Made by a program: the position numbers and the translations under genes
The notes under the pieces: generated by a model
Told to the model about the DNA's origin: nothing
The model's database searches: none
Seen by the model: the letters and a program-made list of their open reading frames with translations, nothing else
Source of the DNA: BPJU01 sp964425225
Lineage (GTDB): Bacteria; Planctomycetota; Planctomycetia; Pirellulales; Pirellulaceae
Assembly: GCA_964425225.1 (NCBI GenBank)
Contig: CAYRMD010000015.1
Coordinates: 9,285-73,284 of the forward strand
Length of the DNA stretch: 64,000 nt
Reading direction: 5' to 3'
Shown here: piece by piece, positions 1 to 7,988 of the stretch
Position numbering within the stretch: the first letter of the stretch is position 1
How the letters are laid out: every line of letters begins with the position of its first letter

Positions 1-249
1 GTGATCGACCCGGTAACGTACGCGTCGAACCTGCGCGGTCGTAGGATTTTGATGCTTAACGCTTCCGAAGACGAAGTAATTCCGCGTTCTTGTACTGAAT
101 CCTTATGGGAGGCGCTGGGAAGACCGCCCATCGAATGGTATCGCGGCGGTCACTACTCCGTGGCACGCTATTTACCGCATGCCATGGATAAGACGGCCCA
201 GTTCTTTGTGCACTCGGTGGAAAGGCCTTCTATAGAAAATACCCCATGA
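1..249 (+). CDS. alpha/beta hydrolase, C-terminal fragment (cut by window edge)
   Basis: The reading frame is open from the first base, so this is the 3' end of a gene that starts outside the window; the GTG at position 1 need not be the start. The visible 82 residues match the last third of an alpha/beta hydrolase: a strand followed by SEDEVIP, which would carry the catalytic acid, then a helix and WYRGGHYS, where the His fits the catalytic triad. The nucleophile Ser must lie upstream. Function is probably an esterase or dienelactone-hydrolase-like enzyme, but the substrate cannot be told. The next genes on this strand are decayed. Confidence 0.7.
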   Translation: MIDPVTYASNLRGRRILMLNASEDEVIPRSCTESLWEALGRPPIEWYRGGHYSVARYLPHAMDKTAQFFVHSVERPSIENTP

Positions 250-542
250 CCGCCACAGCATACCAGAACGGGCCGCCATGACCGTCCCGTCGTTCGACGG
301 AGTGATTTCTCACGGGTTGGGGCTCCGAAGATGAGGTTCGACGTCGTTTAATTGCGACGAATGGCGCCATGGACGCCGGCACAACCAACGGCCTAGTAGG
401 CTTAGTCGAAAACTGTGCTAAGCAACTGCAGTTATCCCGTTCGATTTTTTGCCTCGGCGTTAACTTTTTTTCGACCCCCGAGTCAACAAAATGGCGAACG
501 TCGGGCTTCATCGGTCGCCGTTCGCATGGGGAGAACACTGTG

Positions 543-940
543 ATGAATTTAAGACGATTTGCCCTTAGCATAGTGGTAGCCTTCGTGGCCTCGACGGTGT
601 CGACATCCTCTGGAACGCCGTTCTCTTGTGGAGCGCCTTCGAGCAGGGAGCCGAGTACTGGCGGCCTCCTGAACAACTTAATCGCCTCGTCCCGTTCGGA
701 TGGTTGTCGATGCTCGTTATGTTCCTGTTTTTCGGCCTGTTGTTCGTCCGTACCGAGTGGCGCGGAGTGGGGCGCGGGCTGGAGTTCGGCTGCTGGCTTG
801 CGCTAGCTGCTGTTGCCGGAGTGGCGGGAATGGCCACACTCGTGCCTTGGCCAGCAGATGTGCTTGTGGGGTGGGTTGTGCAGCAAGCCGGAAACGACCT
901 GTTGCTCGGCATCTGCCTGGGCTGGTTGTGTCGAGAGTAA
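543..940 (+). pseudogene. small integral membrane protein gene with a frameshift
   Basis: A GGGGAG ribosome-binding site (about 528-533) precedes ATG 543. The first ~20 codons encode a signal or transmembrane segment (MNLRRFALSIVVAFVAST). Coding potential then moves to another frame near 598-606, where DILWNAVLLWSAFEQ begins and continues through three more hydrophobic segments to the stop at 940. One missing base near the GTGTCGACATC stretch explains the shift; restoring it would give a protein of about 130 residues with four transmembrane helices. I do not recognise the family. This is a recent frameshift mutation or an assembly error: the rest of the frame is free of stops, so the lesion is not old. 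Confidence 0.6.
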
Positions 941-1054
941 ACTGGGCAACTGGCGCTTTGACCCGCGAGCCAGCGGTCAAGCGGCCGCGTGCAGCCCATG
1001 TGCTCCGGTAGAGCACTTGCCATCGAATACACACATGTGGCGTGAGCCTAAAAC

Positions 1055-1487
1055 ATGACACCCGTCGATGTCATACTTCAGTTCGTACACGCAATCCATT
1101 CCAAGGATCTTGCGAAAATCGCCAACCTCATGACCGCCGACCACCAGTTTACCGATTCGCTCGGTGACTTGGTCATTAGGGTTGAGAAGTTGCCGGAGGC
1201 ATGGCAGGCCTACTTCCATGTGGTACCTGATTAGTGGATTGAGGTTCACGAGATGTTCTTCGAGGGTCCGGGTTAGTGCTGTTAGGCGTGGCCGGGGCTA
1301 CACGTCATACGGCACCCTGCGGCCCGAAAACGCATGGAGCACTTCGGGAGCGTGGCGAGCACTGGTTCGGGATACTTGTATAGCCCAGTGGCAGCTCTAT
1401 GCGGACAACTAGGCAATTCGTCGCCTGATTGATGCGATGATCAACCAACAGGGCGATGTGTCAGATTGCCCTACGGCCGGCAGTTGA
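1055..1487 (+). pseudogene. SnoaL-like / NTF2-fold protein, decayed
   Basis: From ATG 1055 the translation begins MTPVDVILQFVHAI, with SKDLAKIANLMTADHQFTDS following, which is the N-terminus of a SnoaL-like (NTF2-fold) polyketide-cyclase-type protein. The frame meets TAG at about 1232 inside VVPD(Y)WIEVHEMFFEGP, where one base change would restore Tyr. After ~1270 the frame shifts, and family-like sequence resumes as RPENAWSTSGAWRALVRD and IAQWQLYADN, followed by a second TAG at 1410 and then AIRRLIDAMINQQGD. At least two nonsense codons and one or more frameshifts make sequencing error unlikely. Intact relatives are about 125-140 residues, which matches the span. Confidence 0.7.
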
Positions 1488-1837
1488 TCGACAAAATGTT
1501 AGCTCGTTCCAACTTCGCTCAAACGGGCCTTTGATAGTCATAAAACACTAAGCGATGGCGTGAGTCATGTGGCGCGTGCGAACAACTACGCGCACGCTGT
1601 CACGACGTCCTCCTATCCGCAGGACGCTTGCCGTAAACTGCCGTTTGTGGCTTGAGACGATAACGCCTTCGGTCAAAACTTGCTCGGCAGTTGTTGCCGA
1701 CGACCACTGGGCAATCACGGGAAACGTTTGCGCGCACCTACAGCATACTGCGGTCAAAAAGTGCTCAGCCACTTAAAAAGCCGCGCCGATACACAGGATG
1801 TAGCCCTCAAAAAGAGCTTTATTCGGACGACTGCCCG
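1488..1837. other. intergenic, no gene recognised
   Basis: About 350 bases between the SnoaL-like pseudogene and a convergent small gene. Short open frames on both strands show no family resemblance or ribosome-binding site. It may hold more decayed sequence. Confidence 0.4.
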
Positions 1838-2104
1838 CTATTTGCCGGTACGCTCCAAATCCTTAAGCAATTTCGCCACCAATTCCGGTTTGTCCTGTTG
1901 GACTAAATGGGCTATGAGCGCGGGCTTAACTCCCAGGGCATCTAAATGACCAGCCAGATGTTTCCAATGTTGTTGCCGCCGCTTTCCTTGCGCAAGATAT
2001 AACTCGGTCACCAACTCGCCGGCTCGCTGCAACGCAAGAAGACGGCGATTGTCATAGTAATCGCGTATGATCCGCTGTTGATAGCGACTAAGCGGCTTGT
2101 CCAT
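1838..2104 (-). CDS. small conserved-looking helical protein, unknown function
   Basis: An 88-residue product beginning MDKPLSRYQQRIIRDYY. ATG 2104 is preferred over the more upstream start at 2182 because GGGGAG lies 7 bases before it, and the extra 26 residues look non-coding. The protein is charged and predicted mostly helical, with no signal peptide, membrane segment or Cys motif. The composition, with evenly spaced leucines (LLALQRAGELVTELYLAQGKR), suggests a compact helical bundle. I do not recognise a named domain. It is divergent from the ferredoxin gene, so the ~200 bases between may carry two promoters. Confidence 0.65.
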   Translation of the reverse strand: MDKPLSRYQQRIIRDYYDNRRLLALQRAGELVTELYLAQGKRRQQHWKHLAGHLDALGVKPALIAHLVQQDKPELVAKLLKDLERTGK

Positions 2105-2310
2105 CCAGGTACTCCCCGAGAACTCCCTATGTTCCGGCCCCAAACCTCCCGTATCGATAACTGCACGACCGGAAGGGTACACATGGGAGCCTATTATGTC
2201 TATAGTAGCCGACCTACCGATCAGTTGCTATCATTCTAGTTTGTGGCGGTTGGCCGATACCGTCTGCGGTCGGCTGGGTATATGAAAGCTGGAGGAGCCA
2301 GGTACGAAAT

Positions 2311-2712
2311 ATGCCGATCATCAAGTTCGTTAAAGAGAATAAGGAAGTGGAAGTTCCCCAAGGGACGATCCTGAGAAACGCCGCCATGCGGGCGGGAATT
2401 AACTTGAACTGCGGTCTGAATGGCTTCGGGGCACGTATTAACAAGTATGTCAATTGCGGTGGCAAAGGAATGTGCGGTACCTGTCGGGTCTTGATCACCA
2501 AAGGAATGGAAAACACCAACCCGATGACCAAGCGCGAGTGGTATCAATTTAAAAACGCTTTCCATTTTCCCATTCCGGATCCAATACCGTGTTTGGCTTT
2601 TGTGGGCCACGAGGACACCATGCGCCTGGCCTGTATGGTGCGGGTAAACGGAGACATCGAGGTAGAAAGTTGCCCGCCGGTGAATCTGTTTGGCGAGAAT
2701 TTTTTCAGCTAG
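2311..2712 (+). CDS. [2Fe-2S] plant/cyanobacterial-type ferredoxin
   Basis: A 133-residue soluble electron carrier. The cluster ligands are visible as C49-x5-C55-x2-C58 in NCGGKGMCGTC plus C108 in RLACMV, the plant-type ferredoxin spacing. The C-terminal tail CPPVNLFGENFFS resembles the tail I recall from some cyanobacterial ferredoxins (PPxNLSGENFW). An insert of about 20 residues (WYQFKNAFHFPIPDPIP) sits between the third and fourth ligands. GGAGGAG lies about 13 bases before ATG 2311, rather far. A PII gene follows 43 bases downstream on the same strand, so the two are probably co-transcribed. The redox partner is unknown. Confidence 0.88.
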   Translation: MPIIKFVKENKEVEVPQGTILRNAAMRAGINLNCGLNGFGARINKYVNCGGKGMCGTCRVLITKGMENTNPMTKREWYQFKNAFHFPIPDPIPCLAFVGHEDTMRLACMVRVNGDIEVESCPPVNLFGENFFS

Positions 2713-2755
2713 ATGCTGTACACGATTCGCATCCGGCAGGGGAGTCCATCGGGTC

Positions 2756-3076
2756 TTGAAGCAAATCATAGCCATTGTACGTCCGTTCCTTGCCGAAAAG
2801 GTTCTCGACAACCTGAAGCGGGCACCGCTCGAAGCGCTCAGCGTACGCGAAGTAAAAGGCTTTGGGCGGCAAAAGAGCTACCTGGACAAGTATACCGAAA
2901 GCGAATATTCACTCGTCTTCTTGCCTAAAGTTGAAATCATGCTCTGGGTCGATGACACGCGAGTAGACGAGGTTATCCGCCGAATTGTAGAAGCTACTCG
3001 CACTGGCCGTATGGGTGACGGAAAAATCCTTGTCTTACCCGTGGTGCAGCATGTTGACGTAATCGAGCTTTCGTAG
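2756..3076 (+). CDS. PII-family nitrogen regulatory protein (GlnB/GlnK-like)
   Basis: A 106-residue PII signal transducer. The start is taken as TTG 2756 (MKQIIAIVRPFLAEKV) with GGGGAG about 11 bases upstream; an upstream in-frame start overlaps the ferredoxin gene and adds residues unlike PII. The T-loop region KGFGRQKSY...TESEYSLVFLPK keeps the conserved Tyr equivalent to the uridylylation site, and TGRMGDGKI matches the conserved B-loop. PII proteins bind ATP, ADP and 2-oxoglutarate and regulate nitrogen transporters and enzymes. The C-terminus is short and lacks the usual IRTGE motif. No amtB or glnA lies nearby; pairing with a ferredoxin is unusual. Confidence 0.88.
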   Translation: MKQIIAIVRPFLAEKVLDNLKRAPLEALSVREVKGFGRQKSYLDKYTESEYSLVFLPKVEIMLWVDDTRVDEVIRRIVEATRTGRMGDGKILVLPVVQHVDVIELS

Positions 3077-3654
3077 ATTTTTCGGTGTGCGTCCGATTGG
3101 AATTGGCCTAGGGACGTTGGGTACAAAGCAGCTTACCCGAGCCGGGGAACATGTTGAACGGCTGCCTTGTCTCGATGTCGATACTTGTCGACGAAGAAAT
3201 TCATCGAGGCCGTACGATGTTGCGCGTTGGAGAATGTACTGCAGACACGCGACGAACCCCGAGGTTTCTGAAGTGGCGCATCCGTTGGGAAGGAAAACAT
3301 TTAAGGGCTAAATACTAACCTCTTTCGGGCCATGCGTTACCGCAATTCGGAGTGCAGCGATCCATCGACCCGCGATCTTCAACTTCCTTGGCACAACTCC
3401 TCGGCTTGTACCTAATACCAGTTGGTCGAAAACCAGGCTAAAGAGAGTTTGGCTTTGCCAAATCAGTAGACGCACATCTTGAGTAACGTAGTGTTCCCCC
3501 GAGTGATGTTACCGGCGGTGTGATGGTTAGGCCCGTGCCGGTACGTCGAATGGCTCGTGTAGCGTGGGGGGCTTTAGCTGACATCTTGACGGGTCTGATG
3601 TGCGGGTAGCAGCTTCCAGCCCTTTTCGCTCAGGTTCATTCGTGGGAGTCTGCC
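3077..3654. other. intergenic, no gene recognised
   Basis: About 580 bases between the PII gene and the PEP-CTERM gene. Only short frames without family resemblance. The 3' end must hold the promoter of the PEP-CTERM gene, but no clear -35/-10 pair is visible. Confidence 0.4.
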
Positions 3655-4497
3655 ATGAGGACGCGCATCGTTAGCGAACTGATCTTGGCAGCCGTCGGAC
3701 TTTTAGGCGTGCTGCCCCGCGCTGCTTCGGCTGGGTTGATTCCGCTACGGGCCTCGTCAACGATTACCGTTTCCTTTGAAGTAGACGATTCCCTTGATGG
3801 GTTAGGCAATCCGAGGGTTGTTACCAGAATCGGGCCGCAACCCTTCCCGGCGTTCCCGGCATCCGTTGATCTGGCACCGACGTTCGACACCCCCGGTACC
3901 TCTGCCGACACAGACCTCACTTGGGGGAGGGTTCCCTTTCCCAGTTTTGACCAAGAATTTGTGCGACTTACAGCTCCGACATTTTTGGTGCAGCCAGTCG
4001 GAACCCGTGCCTTGGCAGAACTGAAGATAGATTTCTCCGTTCAATTCCAAGTCGATGTGTTCGGTAATGGGAACCACACCACTGTCGGATTCTACAGGCT
4101 GATCGTCAATGTTCTTCCTAACCTCCCAGGCGATCCGGCACTCTTCGCGTTGGTTGAAGCATCGGCTCAATATAGTGATACAGGTGGGGTTATTCTGGAT
4201 GGCACCACGTTGGGGGGAACGGACCTTACCTACTCTCAGAATTTTGTCGGCGGTCCGTTTGTCGCCGATCGATTGAATTTTGTGAACATCCCGGCACTAC
4301 CGCCAGGTGATATCATGACGATCACGGGCTCCGTTAGGTTCCGGGGAGATCCAGCGAGCATGTCTTTTGATTTTTCCGCGCGGCAACCGGGATTCGGCTC
4401 GCCTGTCCCCGAGCCGTCGACTTTGGCTTTGCTGCCTCTTGGTCTTCTAATGCTCTTAATGAGGCGGCGCGTCTGGCACGGTACGACGGGGCGATAG
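3655..4497 (+). CDS. PEP-CTERM sorting-domain exported protein
   Basis: 280 residues with an N-terminal signal peptide (ELILAAVGLLGVLPRAASA, cleavage near residue 26) and a classic C-terminal PEP-CTERM signal: PVPEPSTLALLPLGLLMLL followed by MRRR. Such proteins are cut and anchored or released by an exosortase, usually encoded elsewhere. The middle 220 residues have no recognised domain; they are Asp/Thr/Gly-rich with alternating hydrophobics, consistent with a beta-sandwich surface protein. No exosortase or EPS genes are adjacent. The protein is probably exported and surface-associated; its specific role is unknown. Confidence 0.85.
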   Translation: MRTRIVSELILAAVGLLGVLPRAASAGLIPLRASSTITVSFEVDDSLDGLGNPRVVTRIGPQPFPAFPASVDLAPTFDTPGTSADTDLTWGRVPFPSFDQEFVRLTAPTFLVQPVGTRALAELKIDFSVQFQVDVFGNGNHTTVGFYRLIVNVLPNLPGDPALFALVEASAQYSDTGGVILDGTTLGGTDLTYSQNFVGGPFVADRLNFVNIPALPPGDIMTITGSVRFRGDPASMSFDFSARQPGFGSPVPEPSTLALLPLGLLMLLMRRRVWHGTTGR

Positions 4498-5174
4498 GGC
4501 AGTTGCAAGACCACACAACTCAAACACTGAATCCGTTGCATCTGCAACCCAAGGGTGTGGGAGACTGCGACTTAAATGGTCCACGCAGCAGATCGGCTCT
4601 TTAGTGATGTCATACAGCCCGAGCGAGCCCGCAGCAAAGGAGCACATTCTGGAGATCAGCCGACTGTTTGATGGCGTTTTTGGAGGCTTGCAAGTAGGTC
4701 GTCTAATGTTTATCGCGATTGCAGGCCGCACCGAGTCACTTGGTTCCATGGCGAGGATCACCCATTGTGCAACATACCAAGTCGTTCTTTCTTGGAGTCA
4801 CGATTCTTAAGCGGTGACCAACTAGTACTCGGACGATGTCGGACCAACCATCGGGCACAGTGGCACCTAGCCGGGATTCGCACCTCGAATGCGCCGTGGC
4901 ACTTGGTGCCAACCCGCATAGACGCACCGGAACGATGCCGGGACTATACGTTGTGTCCCTAAGCATCCTTCGCAGCACCGATCATCGATTCATTGACTCG
5001 GGTACCGAAAATTGCCATTGACGAACCATCCTCCGTGCAGTAGATCGATGGCGTAATAATAGCGATGTTTGTTGAGCAAACGGCGGTTCAATGCAGTCCC
5101 ACCTGTCCATAGGGAACGTATACTAGGGAACGTATACAAAGAAGAAGATTCTCTTAGCAATACCAGAAGTGTGC
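4498..5174. other. intergenic, no gene recognised
   Basis: About 680 bases. Short frames on both strands show no family match. A near-direct repeat of AGGGAACGTATACA lies at about 5110-5140, just before the receiver-like gene, and may be part of its control region. A tRNA-like 50-base stretch at 4861-4910 was considered and rejected. Confidence 0.35.
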
Positions 5175-6143
5175 ATGGACGCAACAGCGATGGCCGACGG
5201 GCGGGCAGCACGAGTACACGCACCGGACGCTTGGGGACATCTGCCGCGGCAAGTGCGTGCCCTGTTTATCACGGGAACCCTGCGCGGTGGCAACTGGTTG
5301 CAGAAGGCGTTCCAGAACGATTCAGCTTGTGAAGTAACGTTGGAACACGTTGTCGGAATCGCCACGGGGTTGGCTCGCTTGCGCGACGAAGTTTATGACG
5401 TCGTGCTCTTACAGCATGATCCTCAAACCCTAGATGCTCTGGAAGTGCTGAGCACGTTCCGAACAGCTGCGCGCGAGGATCAACCAATTCTCGTGCTCGG
5501 GATGGACCCAGAAGAACAGTGGGCAGCTGCTTGTTGGGAAGCCGGGGGCGACGGCTATGTGTGCTTGCGGCATACCACTACCCGCATGTTGTTGTGGCGG
5601 ATTGCCCAAGCACGCGAGCGCCATTTGTTGATTGCCGAGAATAGACGGCTACGTCAGGCTCATCAGCAACAACTAATGCGCGAGCATGAAGAAGCCTCAC
5701 GCCTTCTCAGTCAACAACGACAGCTTTTGGACGACCTACTGTCGCTTCGCGCCCGCTTGTCCTGCGGTTCGTCAACCGTGCCCAACCCCACCCAACAAAT
5801 TCCTCCGCTGCTGGTGACTCACTACCGGGAATTGCTGCGCACCTATGTGATCATGGGGACCGGAAATTTGGCCGACGAATTAAAGGTCCTCGCCCAGCTT
5901 TTTGTCCGTTGCGGCCTAGGCCCACAGCACGTGATGCACCTGCATGTGAACGTGCTGGAAGAAATGCTGAGTGGGTTGGGGGCCCGCAGCGCCCGCCATG
6001 TGCTGAACCGCGCTGATCTCCTGATATTAGAGGCGATGATGCATTTGGCAGAGAGTTATCGCGAACGCTGCTGGCAACGCGAAAATGCTCCTCAACAACG
6101 ACTGCTGCCAGGTATTTACCCCGAAGAGAGTGCTGCTGCCTAG
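5175..6143 (+). CDS. pseudo-receiver + coiled coil + RsbU_N/KaiA-like domain protein
   Basis: 322 residues in three parts. Residues ~25-148 form a receiver-like alpha/beta domain, but the phosphoacceptor Asp is replaced (YDVVLLQHD, Gln80), the N-terminal acidic pair is missing (LFITGTL) and the switch Lys is absent (DGYVCLRHT), so it should not be phosphorylated in the usual way. Residues ~148-195 are a charged coiled coil. Residues ~212-300 (HYRELLRTYV ... DELKVLAQLFVRCGLGP ... HLHVNVLEEML ... LLILEAMMHLAESYRER) resemble the helical bundle shared by RsbU N-terminal domains and the KaiA C-terminal domain. ATG 5175 is chosen; GTG 5169 is an alternative and neither has a strong ribosome-binding site. 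Likely a partner-binding regulator without enzyme activity. Confidence 0.7.
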   Translation: MDATAMADGRAARVHAPDAWGHLPRQVRALFITGTLRGGNWLQKAFQNDSACEVTLEHVVGIATGLARLRDEVYDVVLLQHDPQTLDALEVLSTFRTAAREDQPILVLGMDPEEQWAAACWEAGGDGYVCLRHTTTRMLLWRIAQARERHLLIAENRRLRQAHQQQLMREHEEASRLLSQQRQLLDDLLSLRARLSCGSSTVPNPTQQIPPLLVTHYRELLRTYVIMGTGNLADELKVLAQLFVRCGLGPQHVMHLHVNVLEEMLSGLGARSARHVLNRADLLILEAMMHLAESYRERCWQRENAPQQRLLPGIYPEESAAA

Positions 6144-6228
6144 GATACTCCCCCCGCAATTGCTCTTCTTCCTCTAACATGCTCAGCTCCCGAACGTGCT
6201 TTACGATCCTTGCGCGTCAAACCCATCG

Positions 6229-6246
6229 AAAACCCCGAGCGGTTTT
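6229..6246 (+). terminator. possible weak intrinsic terminator
   Basis: A six-base-pair hairpin AAAACC-loop-GGTTTT about 85 bases after the receiver-like gene. The T's lie within the stem and no T-run follows, so this is only a weak candidate. Confidence 0.25.
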
Positions 6247-6308
6247 AGAAGCCAGAGCGATGCTCCACGACGATTACCCGCAGTAGCGGCAGGCTCTTCC
6301 AGACACGC

Positions 6309-6695
6309 ACGTGCGTGCGTCACATTGGTAGGTCAATAGTTTTAACGCAAAGGCGCAGAGGCTGAAGGAAGACAAGAGGTACCTGTCCGTTGCTCACTTG
6401 CGTTTTTCCGTTGCATTTGCCGCTCCCTTACGGTCGCGGCTCTGTGGAGCCCTCGCTCGACGCGGCGCCTTTGCCACGAAGCACCCGCATCGACTCACAT
6501 TGGGTCGGGCCGAAAATGGCATACCTACATCAGGTCCGGCAAATGAGCGAGCCATTTCATCTACCATAAAGACAAACACCTCGTTTCCATTCCTGCCGCA
6601 GAAAATAGACAACCTTTCGCGATGGCCCGCCTTTGACACCAGATTCCCACCTACAATCACGACGCACACAAAATCAAGACGCACACACCAAGTTG
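6309..6695 (+). repeat. dispersed intergenic repeat, copy 1
   Basis: This stretch aligns by eye with 21868-22262 over its whole length: both begin GTGCGTGCGTCACATT, then TAGTTTTAACGCA(A/G)AGGCGCA, AGAGGTACCTGTCC, CGCTCCCTTACGG, GCCCTCGCTC, CGCCTTTGCCA, CCGTTTCCATTCCTG-type sequence and end CCTACAATCA(C/A)GACGCACACA. Related inverted or partial copies lie at 60470-60760 and 61855-62050. It has no coding logic; spurious frames run through it. The region 6144-6308 before it holds nothing else recognised. Confidence 0.8.
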
Positions 6696-6734
6696 GCCTT
6701 GACCGACACGGGAGGTGTACCTTACTTTTCGCAC

Positions 6735-7913
6735 ATGAATACTCGCACCTTCTGGCTTCGCCACTGGATTTGCAGTCTTTTGATAATAGCCCTTCTGGCG
6801 GCTGGGGATGACAGTGTTGGGCTAACGGGGCAGGAGTCAGCACCGCTTCGCGTCGTATTACTGAAAAATGGCCAGGTGCTCACTGGTCGAACCACGTTCG
6901 TGGGTGAGCAATGCATCGTGGAGATGGACAACGGAGTAAGCGTGCGTCTTGCCCGGCGCGACATTGCGACTGACTGCCTTAATCTACTTGAGGCATATCA
7001 TTTTCAACGCCGCACCCTGACTTCCAGCAACCGTGCCAAACCTCACCTGGATTTGGCTCGCTGGTGTTTGCGCTTCGGACTACTGGAGCAAGCAGCCGAG
7101 GAAGTGCTTACGGCGATGCAGATTGAGCCGAATCACCCAGGAATCGACCCGTTGGTTCGCCAGCTCCAACAAGCGACGCAACCCAGCCGAACGACAGCGC
7201 CGCCCGATCGCCCACCGGAGACAAATGTCGGTCCCCTTTCGGCGCTCGATTCGTTAGACCAACTGGCTAAAGGGGTACCTCAGCCTGCACTTTCCCTGTT
7301 TGCCAGCCGTGTGCAACCGCTCTTAGTGAATCGCTGCGGTGGGAGCGCCTGCCACACAGGTAACCGTGCAGGAGAGTTTCGGTTGCTGGAACCACCGCGT
7401 GGGGGAACCTATTTCCGGCGACTGACGTTGCGCAACCTAGAAACTACATTGGCCCACATCCACCGTGATGCACCCGAGGACAGCCAACTGCTTCGAGTTG
7501 CTCAAGAACCGCACGGACCAACGCGAATTGTGGCCATTTCCGGACCGTCCGATCCACTTTACCAACTGTTGATCGACTGGTGTCAAAAGCTTCGGGGAGC
7601 CCAAGCACCAGATGAAACCTTAATTGTCGAACAGTCGCCGGTTGAGGGTGCACCGATAGATATCGCGCCGAGAGAAAATCCCGCTACAACGGAGGTCTCC
7701 GACCGCACCTCGCCGCAACCCGACCAGTATTCGCCAACTCATTCCTCCAATAAATCCGCACCTGTTAGCACCGTAAATCCTCGGGGATCTGCAAGCGCAC
7801 CACCCAGAAGCGTTTCGGTGCGCCATCAGGCTCCTAGCACGGTTCCTCCTGCCCTACCAATAGATCCTTTTGATCCGACGCTATTTAATCGCAAGATCCA
7901 CGGTCGACCGTGA
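6735..7913 (+). CDS. exported protein with CX4CH heme-like motif
   Basis: 392 residues starting at ATG 6735, where a signal peptide follows at once (WICSLLIIALLAAG); GGGAGGT lies 19 bases upstream, so the start is not certain. Residues ~37-85 form a small beta-rich segment (VVLLKNGQVLTGR), residues ~100-145 look like paired helices, and residues 200-210 carry RCGGSACHTG, a C201-x4-C206-H207 motif followed by a GEFRLLEPPRGG stretch. This pattern occurs in planctomycete exported cytochrome-like proteins. The C-terminal ~110 residues are Pro/Ser/Thr-rich and probably disordered. It converges on the CXXCH protein that ends 76 bases away. A periplasmic redox or scaffold role is inferred. Confidence 0.72.
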   Translation: MNTRTFWLRHWICSLLIIALLAAGDDSVGLTGQESAPLRVVLLKNGQVLTGRTTFVGEQCIVEMDNGVSVRLARRDIATDCLNLLEAYHFQRRTLTSSNRAKPHLDLARWCLRFGLLEQAAEEVLTAMQIEPNHPGIDPLVRQLQQATQPSRTTAPPDRPPETNVGPLSALDSLDQLAKGVPQPALSLFASRVQPLLVNRCGGSACHTGNRAGEFRLLEPPRGGTYFRRLTLRNLETTLAHIHRDAPEDSQLLRVAQEPHGPTRIVAISGPSDPLYQLLIDWCQKLRGAQAPDETLIVEQSPVEGAPIDIAPRENPATTEVSDRTSPQPDQYSPTHSSNKSAPVSTVNPRGSASAPPRSVSVRHQAPSTVPPALPIDPFDPTLFNRKIHGRP

Positions 7914-7988
7914 GATTAGAGGTACTCCCACGGCACTCGCAATCTAGACCGCTTTGTTGCTCCGGCGTCCGCACCTATCCCATACCCA

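Noticed and set aside
4861..4910. A tRNA-like stretch on the minus strand with GGCACC...GGTGCCA and a T-loop-like TGCGAATCCC.
   Set aside because: It is only about 50 bases, the T-stem pairs at three of five positions, and no anticodon arm is present. At best a decayed fragment.
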